In this document: piece by piece, positions 51,986 to 64,000 of the stretch
How the letters are laid out: the number at the start of each line of letters is the position of its first letter
Numbering within the stretch: the stretch's first letter is position 1
Source: Synchiropus splendidus
Lineage: Eukaryota > Chordata > Actinopteri > Syngnathiformes > Callionymidae
Assembly (NCBI RefSeq): GCF_027744825.2
Contig: NC_071347.1
Coordinates: 13,887,501 to 13,951,500, forward strand
Direction: 5' to 3'
DNA length: 64,000 nt
Notes under the pieces: generated by a model
What the model was told of the DNA's origin: nothing
Database searches by the model: none
Seen by the model: only the letters and a program-made list of their open reading frames with translations
Translations under genes and position numbers: made by a program

Positions 51986-52480
51986 GCTCCTGAGGCAAGG
52001 AAAGTCTCTACGATACATGCCTCCGATAATCCTGCCAATATTTGAGGAGTGGTTGTTGCCCTATCTGTTCTGTGATGCTCCACCAGCTTGGTCCAGATTC
52101 TGCAGGTCTCCTACCCTGCAAGACCCATTCCTTCTAACCTGGGTCACAGTCCAGTCACGGGTCACGGGGAGTTCTTCTTCTAGCCAAGCATCAATGGCAG
52201 GTTATTGGTTCAAGAGTCATAACTAAGTCTGCAACTGTCCCCAGGCTGGAATATTCCATCCACATTACTGTTGAGTCCTTAATCCAAAGTGGATGGTTCT
52301 GTCCTGTCGGCTTGAGGTGGTGGTCCAAAGTGCTGTTTTGCTCTCTACTTCACACTCTGGACGACTTCAGCTCCATTTAGCGCAGCTCAGCCGGTCCACA
52401 CAGCACCAGGATCACAGTGCAACTGAGAATAGCCGAGGCAGACGGCACAGCCAGAGAGAGAGAGAGAGAGAGAGAGAGAT
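51986..52480 (-). promoter_or_regulatory. sema3a: Probable 5' UTR and proximal promoter zone of sema3a
   Basis: Lies directly upstream of the start codon. It holds an alternative in-frame ATG (52018-52016) and ends near a (GA)n tract, which reads as (CT)n on the gene strand. No clear TATA box or start site can be fixed by eye, and further non-coding exons may lie upstream. The call rests on position only. Confidence 0.35.
52453..52479. repeat. (GA)n microsatellite upstream of sema3a start
   Basis: About 13 uninterrupted GA units followed by more purine-rich sequence to about 52550. It lies about 470 bases upstream of the start codon. Such GAGA tracts are often polymorphic and can affect nearby promoters. 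Confidence 0.9.
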
Positions 52481-53352
52481 AGGGAGGGAGAGTGAGGAGG
52501 TGGGAGTGGGAGAGAGAAGGTGGAGAGCACAAGAGAAAGGGAGCGAGAATAAATGAGAACCCGGGACGTTCATAATGTTTTGTAACCGTAGTTTGTTTTT
52601 CACTTTGTTTAAAGATAGAGCCCAGACGTGACTGGCCTGACCACAGTTTAATAAATTAAGCGCTTTACGAGAAGTTCCAGGGTGTCTCCCGCCCTCTGCT
52701 TCATGACTGGCGTGCGCAGCAGCTTTAAACAACAAACAGATGACAATGGAAGGATGGATGCATCAAGAGAGTCGGGGACGTGAGCTTTGAATGATTCTAA
52801 CTGTGTTTAAATATCACTGTTGGGACACATAAAGTCTGTTGCAGCTCAACCTAGCGGCGCAGGGGTCAAGGACCTCTCTGACTGAGAGAGCCACAAAAAC
52901 TTTTAAACTGTCCTTCCATTCGGCTGAATATGTATTATACCGAAAACAACTGAATGGAAAAGAACTCTGACAATTTTAGACTTTAATAGGGCTCTGATAA
53001 TTTTTTAATAGTAAAATTTAATAAAGAACAACAAAGCAACAGCACTAGAGAAATCGTGTTCTACTCAAGTGGAACCCACTTGCCATGCACCCAGTCGACA
53101 GTGCCGTCTGGTGAATACTTAACTCTATAAATGACACGGCAGAGTTCAGTATATATCAGTATAAGTATAGACGCTCACAGCACTATGAGAAGCAGCATCA
53201 CTCTCAAAAATAAACTAAGTTAGGTGACTTGAACCTAAACAGTTCCCATGATGCAGTGGTTGATCACTAAACACGGCTCCGCCTCCACAGCCGGTCACAT
53301 GAGCAGCTCGGCATTCCAGGAACAGATGAAGAAGTGCTATTGCTAAGGCAGG

Positions 53353-53376
53353 TTTTTTTTTTTTTTTTTTTTTTTT
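53353..53376. repeat. Poly-T run (24 bases)
   Basis: A pure T run; other runs occur at 5563-5579 (17) and 28053-28071 (19). It could be the reverse complement of a retroposed poly-A tail, but no element is recognised next to it. Confidence 0.9.
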
Positions 53377-56300
53377 CGCTTAAATGTCAAAAACACCCAT
53401 GTAACAAGGCTCAGTCTTGGCAGCATGAAGTTTTTTTGCACGTTGATGTCCATGTTATAGTGATCAAAGACTAAGATGGCACCTCAACTGCTTCTCAGTT
53501 TCACAAGCTGAACTCGATGAATAAACTGGTCTGAAGTTAGAGAAACTGTCATGATAGTGACAGCGTCAGACGCAGTCGTCTAAAGAGCTCAGGGACCCAC
53601 AAGCAACAAGAACAGTTGTTCAGTCTGCAGTCCTGACACCACCACAGTTTTGATCCACTTGCATACTTTCATTCGTTTCCTACTTATAACGGCGGAAATG
53701 TTGAAGAGACATTTCCCAGTGACACTCATCTGTGTTACTAAGTAGTCTGAGAATAACTTTATTAAGTTGAAAGGTCACGTGACCGAGGAGCCCTGTGAAC
53801 CCTGTAACAACAGTAGTACATGAATAGAATCTCTCAAAGTCACTACCATTTAGAGTATTAATAAAGTGGCAGAACATGATCATGATAATCCACTGGGGGG
53901 GAAAAAACTGAATCACTAAGACATTTAAAACAAAAGAGGTGTCTAATGAAGATATTTGTAATAATTCAACAAAGAATTATTTAAGAATTATTTCTTATGT
54001 ATTTCCTAATTTGCAAAGTTTTAATCCGCTCAAATTGGTACCATCTACATTTCATGAAACCTTTTTCGTTTTGTTTCATTCTTTTTATTTCTTTTTTTTG
54101 TGTGTAAAGTTGAGAAAGCAAACGTGACTCAGCCGTGTGTCGTAGGGCAGCGATGAAAATTGCATCACTCCGTGGCAGCTCGCTCTATTTATGGAACTAC
54201 CTTGACAATTCTTGTCAGTCCCATCTGTCTGCTGTCGCTCGGCCGTATGTTCTGGTCGTCACATGGCTGCATCAAAGTTCAGAGAATCCGTGTATCTCTG
54301 AACAATCTTAACTCAATCTTTGGACGTCCACAGGCTATTGAATACGTTGCAGGAAACTCAGCATTTTGTTTTTTTTGGGGGACATAAGAGGAAGAACACA
54401 AGTAACTACGTTCACTGAAGAGCTGGAGTATGGCGAAAATACAGATATAATACCAGCCATGTTTTTGGAATGAAACGCATGGAAAATGGTTGTTAATGGT
54501 CTGTCTATTGTCCGTCAATCGTTTCCTCACTCATGAACAAAACCCACAGACTCTCATGTCAAGGTTTAAAGTAGCTGGTGCTCAAGGTTGAACTGAGAAT
54601 GTCCTGTAGCGCTGACTTTAGATGCTGCGCCCACAACCTTAGCCAACCCAAAATAAAGTTTAGATTTGCAGTTTATTTTTTATATTCCTCATAATAATAA
54701 ACTCTCTGGAGTGCTGTTGAAACGTTGCTCCAATGTTTAAAACTAGCCACTATTAATGTTTCTTTCTAGACCTTGTCGTGACTCCCTGAAGCGCTTGAGT
54801 GTGTAAGGATTTTAGACTCAATACTAGGGACTCTGTATTTAGGTATTTAGATATTCAGCTGCGTTATGATCTGTTTAACAGCTATCATACATAAATGAGG
54901 CCAGTGAACTAGAGGAGCAGTGAAATCCAACAGAGGATGCATTAGCTGATGAACAGCGCTAAATGGGCGGCAAAGCACTGAGACAGATTGGCTCCTCTAT
55001 CTTCGTCCAGAGGGGAGTTCCCAACCTTTTCTCCAGGACCGTTCCAAATGAGACGTCAATCCAAGTCTAAACACCAGACCTCTCAATGAGCTGGTTTCCT
55101 CTGGTGTTGAATGATAATGATTTCAGCCATTCTGGGTGTCTGAGGAGCTCCACCAGGCTGAATCCATCTGGATAAATAGCCATCAGACAGTGGGAGGAGA
55201 GCAGAACTAATCCTGTAGTGAGTGGACGGGCCTCCCGGTTATGCTAATGTAAACTGGCGCTCCAAGGTTCCAAGGAGGGGAACACTGGAGACGGCGGGGA
55301 ATAAGTGTCACGCCACAGTTTCGGCTTCCTAAACAAACTGGATTAGGTGCTGGAACAGACAGATTCTTTTCATTTCCATGTGGGATTGGCAGTGTTGATT
55401 CGCCACTTCATTATTCCGCAAATCGTGTAACACATTCCGCCATAACTGTGGCGAGATGGAGCTCTTGTTGAAGGCAAATTAAGAATGAATGGATCTTTTC
55501 AGGTTTGAAACTGTCCTTTTTTCCAACCAGTGACTAAATATGTTTGGGGAAAAAGAACACATCCTGGAGATGAATGATGGAATAACAATAACGGACAGAG
55601 ATCAACATCTTCAAGTCACACTTGGTCGCACATGGCCTGCCTGCGAAGTGGTTGGATTTTGGTGGCGTTCCATAGTGTCATCTGGATTTACGGACAAATT
55701 GAAGGTTCTGATTCACTTGCAAAAAAAATAAATAAATAAAAGTGCATGAATAAAAGAAATGCTATGCAATGAAGTTACAAAAAAAAGTTAAATAAACCGC
55801 TTAGTGGGTTTTTCCCTTGCTGTTTGTTTTAAGAATGAATTTATTTACTAATTCATTTCAATGTTTTAAAAAATATTTTTGTTGATTTAATAATTTTTCT
55901 TTAGTTAATGCGCATATTTAAAATATATCTCCATTTATGTGAAATGATTTCAATGAATTATTGTAGTAGCAGTAATGATAATAACAATTATAAATTGATG
56001 AATATTTCAAAAAGAAAAAAAGCTTGAGTAGTATTTTTCAAGTTAAGTATGAAGTATGAAGAGTATGAAGTTAGGACAACAACAAAAAACTAAAAGTTAG
56101 TTAGAAAAAGGAATAGAAAAACAAAAGGCGATAAATAAAATAAAAATTATATCTAACATGACAAGTTGTCCAGCAGGGTCAGTATTGACATCTTTTCAAG
56201 GAGACAAGCGTTTGAGGCTGGTGGTCTGAACTGTCCCCCCGATGAAAACCGAGGGTCTGCTCTCCTCCATCCATCTCAGGGTCCATCAACTCATGATGGA

Positions 56301-57280
56301 GTGCAGCAGGGGAAGGGGCTCCTTTACACGCTGGAGAGCTGTGGTATGTCTAAGTGGGCTTGAGGAGGGTTTTGGAGAGGGGACAGCCTGAGAGGAGATC
56401 TGTCAATACCTATAGAAAACTACAGTCCCCACTGGAGTTCCGTCTTTAACAATATTTTCCTCACATCACTACACCTCCTGCCCACACAAGTGCCCCCCAA
56501 CCTTGTGATCTCCCCACACACCAGCAGCTGATCACCACCCCCTCCCTCGCCCAAACCAAACACTCATTTGCTTCCCCCTCCACCCCCCCTGCTGCAAGCC
56601 CTCCACATCACTTTCTCCATCCTGCTGTCCTTTCCACCTTCTCTTCTCTTTCATCCCCTCCGACCTCCACCTACTCTCCTGCCGATCCCCTCTAGGCTGG
56701 GAACATAATCCCCTAAATGAGAGGATTTGGCTCAGCAGAATGAACCACAAGCGCTAGACAAGCGAATTAACCACATTTGCCGCCCACGAACACTCGACAA
56801 TACCAGGCTGCGTGCTTCACTCGAGCGTCCGCCTACGGCCAGCTGAAGTTTCGCTCTACGACAGGGAGTGGCCAGGAGCAGATTTTTTTTTCCCCATTTG
56901 GAAGTTTCAACCTGCGCTGTCAGTGGATTTAGAGTTGAGTTAATACTGATGCTAGTGACCAACAGGCAGAAAACATAAATTACAAAACAGTAAAGACGCA
57001 ACCAAGTAAAAAAAAATGTAGACATGTGAAATTTGAGATGATAGTTTTATCAACTAAGGATTACTGAATTATGTAAATGACTTAGTCCTTTATCTTTGAA
57101 TTTTGTTTTTTATTAAAACATTACATAACAATCAAATACAGCTTTTATGTTTATTTTTTCATGATATATTTATACGGTCAATATTCATGTTAAATATGAA
57201 TAAATAGTGTATACTGTGGTATAAACACACCCATATTTATGAGTGATTTATTTCATTGCACATTGCATTTCAATTAATTC

Positions 57281-57320
57281 ATTTTATTTTATTTTATTTT
57301 ATTTTATTTTATTTTATTTA
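57281..57320. repeat. (ATTTT)n microsatellite
   Basis: Eight ATTTT units in tandem. Confidence 0.95.
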
Positions 57321-57714
57321 AAGCCTTGACCTCCAATAAGGAGATAAGAGACATGTTTTCTCTGTCTGCCGACAAGCCATTTTTTCGCTCCACCTCTCTG
57401 CTCACAATGCAAATATGCACAATTCATGAGTGCACAAACCTGGTGCTGCTAGATGTTTACTCTTTTATGATTAAAAATTGATGAAATACTTTCTGAAAAA
57501 AAATCTGTCCTCTGCTTACATTACTGGCCTCGATTCAATATCTCGAGCACAGACACGTCACACAGCTTTACAGAGGTGAGTCCTCTGCGGTACGACTGAG
57601 TCATTCCATCTGATTATACCAGGAACAATTCATTTAAACCACAAAGCTTTTGCAATGTTGATTCCCAGAAAAGTCAGACGCTGTGTGTGAAGACTAAGGA
57701 AGAAGAAGAAGAGG

Positions 57715-58055
57715 CAATTTTGTGGTTTTTGCCATCTCACTTTCAACCAACAGAGCCGATCTGCTGGAGGACCGGCGACAAGAAGCAGCAGCTGAGACCA
57801 ACTGTGGTGTTGGTACTTCAGACACGTGGGTAAAAGCAACGCTTTTTTAGGGCTTTAATGTAAATAAAAGATGTGAGGAGATCATGATTCGAGTTTAGAA
57901 CATTGCCCAGTTTGAGTCAGGCTCCATGCTGGACCCACTTTTCAAAACTAGTTTAGAAGTGATCCTCATGCATTTTTAAGCCTCACCTTTCTACAGCTCA
58001 GACAGCACCACTGCACCCGCGGCTTATAGACCGCTGCGGCTCATGGTTGAACAGT
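57715..58055 (-). mobile_element. TIR DNA transposon, copy 3 (truncated)
   Basis: Same orientation as copy 2. It lacks the outer end that carries the ctggactata terminus, but keeps the central blocks (ttcaaaactagtttagaagt, acagcaccactgcacccgc) and the gcggcttatag motif near its right edge. A decayed partial copy. Confidence 0.7.
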
Positions 58056-59036
58056 TTGTGGTACTAGAATTTTCTATTACAGTTTGATATATAAAAACTA
58101 TAGTTTTACTAGGCATAGTTTGAGTGCATGAATAAGTCGGTCCAACTCCCCTTGGGATTCTTCTGGCCTCTTGAGGACTTGGGTGCAGTATATGACGCAT
58201 GTAATCTGATAGTGAGTTGACTTAAAGTACATTTCCTGGAAAGTGCAAGGGGTAGACTCCATTTTAAGAACCTTTTCCTCTCTGCTACAATAATAGGCGC
58301 ATGAAGAGATTGGAAAGACTAAATCTCTTTGACCCCTGATTCAGAGGTCAGCTTGTGCAGTTCCAGTTGGCAGACACATTTAATTTCATTCACAGCGTCT
58401 TTATAGGGCTCTGATATGACAGTGAATCATGCGCACTTCTCCAAGACACAAAGCAGACTGCTGTGCTGCTCTCCACTAATGCATTTGTTGGAGAATAATA
58501 TTCATGCTTTCACAGAGGAAAACCCCCTCAAGTTTTTGGGTTTCTGCATAACCTTTTCCACACCGCTGCTGTATAAATTAGGTTTGACAACTATAAACTA
58601 TTCCCCGGGAATCATACGCTGATGTTATCTGCGGCCACTGCAATGTCTCACATAAATACTCCCATAATGAGAAAAATACACGCAGACACTTCTTACTCAT
58701 GCGGTCGTGGTTCAGAATAGAAGCGTACCATGATGACACAGAACGGTGTGGTTGGTGTGTAATAAACAAATGCCCTGGGTCCACATCACATGAGGGGACC
58801 TACTCGAGAGTCTTTTAGTTTAGTTATGGTGTGTCCTGATCACAACAAGTAGAGAGCGGGTCGGAGTCAGGTCTTTTCAGTGCTGGATTTGAGCCAAGTT
58901 GGAGTCATTTTACTGAAAAAATTGAGTGGGTTTTGGATTACAATGGCATTTTTAACATATTTTTAAAGGAACTATTGCACTTTTGTAGTGAGGAGCAACT
59001 CATAAATAATGTTTATGAAATACAGTTGAGTACTGA

Positions 59037-59600
59037 TTTACCATAAATTCTGGACGATAGAGCGCTGCATAATATTAGCTGCACCCACTAAATTTAAGAA
59101 GGAAAATGGATACATAAGCCGCAGTGGTCTATAAGGTGCAGAGGTGTTGTCTGCGCTGTAAAAAGGTCAGTGGTGCACCCGGCTTCAAAATGCATGAGGA
59201 TCACTTTTAAACTAGTTTTGAAAACGGCTGACTCATGAAACAAACTAGGTAATGTTCTGAACTTGAATCATGAACTCCTCACATCTGTTATTGACATTAA
59301 GCCGCTCAAAATGCATTGTTTTCTCCCAGACACCACAGTTGGTCTCAGCTGCTGCTTCTCCTCTCCAGTCCTTCAGGAGATCGGCTCTGTTGGCAGAGCT
59401 GCGGACTCGTGGGAGGAAACAGTGGAGTTTTAGTGCTTTAAGGTTAATAAAACACTTGGGATTTTATTGCTTTGATGTGACGATGCTCAATATTTTGGCA
59501 GCATGACGCTCTTTATCCTGCAAAAATTTGTATATTAGCCTCGTCGTATAAGCCATAGGGTTCAGACCACGAGAAAAAAGAAGTGGCGTATTGTGATTTT
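59037..59600 (+). mobile_element. TIR DNA transposon, copy 4
   Basis: Same orientation and nearly the same length as copy 1. Begins accataaattctggacgata, carries aatattttggcagcatgacg, and has a changed right end (gtggcgtattgtgatttttc). No coding capacity. Confidence 0.7.
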
Positions 59601-60884
59601 TCAGGATGGGGTCTCACAGTGTGGGAGCTTGGAACTTTCAGGCACAACATGGGACACTGTTTTTGTTCTATTATTTATTTATTTTTTTTATTAAATGTGT
59701 TGATATATGTGTGTTGATTTGCAGTATGGCGTAGATACACATCAATGTGGTTATTTATTCTTTCTTAAAAACTATTTTCTTCAATCTAAATCTAATTTAT
59801 TTCAAATTAATTTTCTTTTTCTTTTATTTATTTATTTTTTTTAGGGGGAGAATTTAAAACAACCCTTCCCCTGACTCCAAAATGTCTCTGCTATTTACTC
59901 CCACTTTTAGGTGGCTACATTATTGGAGAGAGTAATTTTGAGACACCCCTTATCTTAAACTGGTCGCAGCCTCCAGTGCCCACTGGATTAGAACCTTCTT
60001 GCTGTGAGGTGGCAGCTGTATTCACTGTGCCCCCACAGTGGCCTCCGCTCGACCCCTTTACTTTGACTGAAGTAGTTGAACCTCCTTCTTATTACAGACC
60101 AGTCCCCGCAAAGTGATGTGTCAGAGCAAATATTGCTCTTGTCTCTGCGGCGGGGGGTCGGCCAAGAGGCTGCAACTCATCACAGATGCTGTTTATTGAC
60201 TCAGTGAAAGGGACATCACACTGTTACCCTCTTCTGGAAGAAAATCTTTATCTACCCACTGTGTTTTCACTCCTGGTCTTCTGCAGGTAAGATGTCTGAG
60301 AAGGCTGCGGTCCATAGAACATTGCCCAGCATGTAATGCAATACCCACATGAAGAAGACATAACAACAGTGCATGAGAGTGATGGGGCTAAATTTGGGGC
60401 GACCTCCGGTTGAACATCTGAGACACACATGGCACCCACATCCCTTTCCCTGCTCATATCTCCTCATCCGTCCAGGCTGTTTTCACACGTGAATGTTCTT
60501 CATAAAGACCTCAAACACACTGTGTCACTACTCATAGGATGTCGTTACGCTGCATGGTGACCTCTGCTAGGCCAAAGGTCGTTCCTCATTAAAAACCAAC
60601 ACCAACGATTTTCTTTCTGTGGGAAGAAAGGAGATCAACAAGAGGACGGTGTCATCCTGACCTCAAGTCCTGGATAAACGATGATCGAACTGAAACAACT
60701 TCCATGACATTTTTCACTGACTGTTTTTCATTGTGCATCAGGAAAAGGTTTTATGCAGCACTGTGTTAACATCCCATTCTCACTCCCATGGCCTCATATA
60801 GTGGACTTTCAGAATGAAGCCTGAAGCGTTGTATGTTGAGGCGAGGGACAGAGAGATGTATGGAAGCTCTCTTCACTGAATCGT

Positions 60885-61175
60885 ACTGGACGTCACTAAC
60901 ATGTCTCTCATCCTTAGTGACGTACCGAAAGTCACCGTGACTGAAACACACAGCCATTTGACAACCTTCAATTTGCAACTGACACGTGCTGCACGTAGAA
61001 GAGCGCGAATAGAGCGCCATCCCATCACTTACCTAACTCCAACCTTGTTTGGTTTTTTTTACGTGTCGCACTGCTGCAGAAGGCAGAACATGAACTGCAA
61101 TAGAAAACCTAATGCGTCAACATGCAACACGGAAAGTTGCCTTTGTCTTCAGTATATTACGCCAAGCGAGTGAAG
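60885..61175 (+). repeat. Unnamed interspersed repeat, copy 2
   Basis: The second diverged copy of the family at 48285-48565, in the same orientation, sharing gagcgccatccca and aatgcgtcaacatgc. No open frame of note. The family is not recognised. Confidence 0.6.
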
Positions 61176-62199
61176 ATGGGTTGGTTTTTAAAGTAATGTT
61201 TATGTATGTGATGACTTTTACATTTAAGTGGTTGCAGAAAGATCATTTTTAAGAACACTTCCTCTCACTTCTGACCAGATGAACATTGGGTGGGTGGTGG
61301 CTCTTTATCTACTGTGACTGTTGAGAGGGTCTGTCAAGCCAAAATACAGACAGAGAGAAGACAACATGTTGTTACTTTCATGATGATGAACTTGGCAAAA
61401 ATAGTATTATTTATTATAATATATTATTATTATTTTAACTGTTTGTCCATAAATATCTATTTCTATATATAACCTGATGATCATAGATTTAAAAATAACT
61501 TATAAAGGCACTAGTTTATAAGGAATTGTTTCAATATAGCAGATTTTTAGTATATTTATTTTGTAGTTTTGCTGAATCAGATCAGTGAGTGAAGTTGGTT
61601 AATGCAGGCACCTCAGTGTTCTTCACCGTCGATTGGCATTTCAATATTAAAGTCAGAGACAATGCGCTTTGTATATCATAAAACCCTATTTATGTGATGG
61701 AGGTAGTTCCTTAAATGACATCTATTTGTCATTGTAATGTGAGGAAAAGTTTGATCCCAGAGACCCCACCAGCAGCACCCACCGGCCGTGTCTCCCCACA
61801 CAATCTTCCATAACATTAAATTCTTTATGTTACACAGCCATGGTCCTTGTGAACTGATCGATGCCTTCCACAATGTTTATCATCTTCAAAGCCCTGGTTG
61901 ACCCTCGAATGTGTTCATCAGCAGCGCGCGACGCCGACGTTGCTGCATCCTGATGTTTCAGGACTGACCTTGTCAATAGCCATTGAGTCGATGGGAGGGT
62001 GGTCGATTGATCCTGCGGGTCTTTTCTAATGGGCCTCTGGTATGACGCTCAGGTCAAACAGGAGGGATTTGAGTGGCTTCATCCTTCCACCTGGATTTAT
62101 AGCTTGAAGTGGAACCTTGACTCCGATATAAACCCACTCATCATTGCGCAACCTTGGTCTGACACATCCTAAGTGAGAAAAGCGTTGCATCCAGACGTT

Positions 62200-62363
62200 G
62201 CACTGGCACCGTTCTGTCTTTGTTACTCTGAAAATTCTGATCACCAACTTGACAAATGTCACATAATAATAATAAACATAATAATAATAAGTAACTGCTC
62301 GACACTATACAAGTTCCATTTTGGACAAAAATGATCGATAACATTCTGTTATTGTTACTGAGA

Positions 62364-62405
<42 letters not shown>

Positions 62406-62831
62406 CTTGACAAAGGTGACATACAGTAATAATACTAATAAGTAACTGCTCGACACTATAAGATCCATTTTGTACAAAAAGCGATCGATAATGTTCCGTC
62501 TTTGTTACTCTGGATATATATATCTGCAATGCTGCAATACTGTTTATTTGTTTATTTGTACATCTTCTGGACTAGTATTTATCTAATATTTATTTATTTT
62601 TGGACATATAGTTTTTTTCTTTTTTGGAAACTGGAGGCCTCAGACCAAAATTTCGTTGGCAAAATATAGTGATATGTTTTTGTGCAATGACAATAAAGAA
62701 AGTCTAAGTCTAAGTCTATAATAATAATAAGAAGAAGAAGAAGAAGAAGAATGATAAGTAACTTCTTCAAACTATACAACTTCCATTTGGACAAAAAAAT
62801 GATCGATAACATTCTGTCTTTGTTACTCTGA

Positions 62832-62887
<56 letters not shown>

Positions 62888-63000
62888 GTGATGATGATGA
62901 TGATGATAAGTCACTGCTCCACACTGTGCAAGTTCCCTTTTGGATAAAAAAAATAAAAAGATGGATAACAGTGTTTCACTTGAAGATGAGCCGGTAACAG
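62200..63000. repeat. Composite minisatellite and (AAT)n cluster interrupted by a retroelement tail
   Basis: At least four copies of a unit with gataagtaactgctcgacac, a ttccattttggacaaaaa block, gatcgataacattctgtctt and tgttactctgaatata, each followed by an AAT run (62362-62403, 62836-62887). Between the copies, 62520-62710 ends in a caatgacaataaagaaagtc motif with (TCTAAG)n, a typical non-LTR 3' tail. Confidence 0.75.
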
Positions 63001-64000
63001 GATCTGATGAACAATGTTGCAACTCCCAGAGATTTGTCTCGGGTCACTCTGAGTGTGCGTTTCCGTGTTGACAAGATGAGAACGGAGTCGTGTTTCAGCC
63101 CACATTACCTCGCATGAGACACCAGCATGGCTGTTGACTCTGTGTCCTGTTCACACCTCTCTGGGCTTGTCTGTGTCTGCCTCCTCCACCAGAACTCATC
63201 CAGCTCTCTGTTGCTCCAGCGGGAAGCTGCCTTCCCTCAGGCCCCAGGGAAGCTGATAAAACACCACCAGTTCCACAGTAATTAGTCCAGAGGAAATTGC
63301 ACGTCATTCTAACATATTGCTTGAAATGTGACACATGTCAACCTCCCTCTTGTTGCCAGCTGCCGATTCTAAATGTACCGTGATAAAAAAAAAAAACATC
63401 ATAAAAGGAATTACCCACTCGAACCTCAGGTTGCAGCAACACATGTTCTCATGTAGGTCCACCTTGTTGTGTCAAAAGCTCATCCCGGAGGGGAACGTAT
63501 CCTGAAAAGATCGTGTGTTTAGTTTCACATCTGAAGGGGAAACGCCGACATTCCTGTAAGTTAATACACAGCAGCCAGTGACGACCGAGGGTTTCTTGAC
63601 GTTCTGCAGAAAGAGAGGGGGTGTTATTATATGACCCCTTTTGCTCAGGTATCAATGACTTTCGGGTCTGTCATGGTCGAGTGACAAAGGGTGTATCTGG
63701 TGGGAAGTTGCCTCAGTGTGAGTCCACAATGGAGAGGGAAAGACTCGACGAGAAAACGCCGTCAGTCTTCGACACCAACAGAAATCCAGCAAAATTGTCA
63801 AGCCTTTTAGAGAAAGCTGCGTTCACACTATGGGTGGAACTCAGTTTTAAATGTGGAATCTAATAAATTGCATTTTTTATAATTAAATAATGGTGATCTT
63901 GTTTTAATATTTGACAACAGAATGCACAAATTGAAGTTGAATCTGTGTTAAACATCTGGGTGTGAGGGCCAACTCTTCGCTGCCTGAGGTGCACTGAAAT

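Larger units (their letters stand above)
52481..57714. other. Upstream flank of sema3a, no gene seen
   Basis: Contains the 24-T run at 53353-53376 and the (ATTTT)8 tract. A balanced, non-repetitive stretch at about 55200-55530 could be a conserved element, but this cannot be shown from one sequence. No coding exon is recognised. Confidence 0.5.
58056..64000. other. Upstream flank, repeat-rich, no gene seen
   Basis: Beyond the listed TIR element (59037-59600), the interspersed repeat (60885-61175) and the minisatellite cluster (62200-63000), the sequence is non-coding as far as I can see, including 63001-64000. Confidence 0.55.

Noticed and set aside
52293..52556. 87-codon plus-strand frame with RERERERE repeats
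   Set aside because: It is the translation of the (GA)n microsatellite.
62141..63022. Minus-strand frames rich in YYYY or IIII
   Set aside because: They translate (AAT)n runs and have no protein character.

Overview
The window is vertebrate nuclear DNA, almost certainly from a teleost fish. It holds one recognisable protein-coding gene, split into short exons with GT/AG junctions. Around the gene are microsatellites and diverged interspersed repeats of the kinds found in fish. Several introns are only 62 to 96 bases long, which points to a compact fish genome such as a percomorph. The species cannot be read from the sequence.

The gene is a class 3 semaphorin on the minus strand. It was rebuilt from 17 coding exons spanning 51985 down to 28272. 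The exons join in consistent phase into 2406 nt, or 801 residues plus stop. The product has a signal peptide, a sema domain, a PSI domain, a conserved basic processing site, one Ig domain and a basic tail ending in RAPRSV. The exon plan and sequence follow vertebrate SEMA3A, a secreted axon-repellent ligand of neuropilin-plexin receptors. Which teleost copy it is (a or b) cannot be decided here. The first intron is about 8 kb. Exons 8 to 13 are packed into about 1.07 kb, and the last three introns are 1.5 kb, 2.4 kb and 186 bases.

Bases 1 to about 27000 lie beyond the 3' end of the gene. They look intergenic, with LINE remnants, one complete TIR element, a half copy of a small palindromic MITE, and simple repeats. 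Bases 27060 to 28271 probably include the 3' UTR. Bases 52019 to 64000 lie upstream of the start codon. They hold the probable 5' UTR and promoter zone with a (GA)n tract, more copies of the same repeat families, and a composite ATT/minisatellite cluster near 62.2-63.0 kb. No second protein-coding gene, tRNA, rRNA or CRISPR array was found.

No novel multi-gene system is visible. The points most worth a second look are a 75-nt intron that is a multiple of three and free of stops, so its retention would add 25 residues in frame; a Q/H-rich expansion with a degraded dibasic site in the Sema3A tail; a pair of perfect palindromes in intron 1; and several repeat families present in multiple copies within the window.
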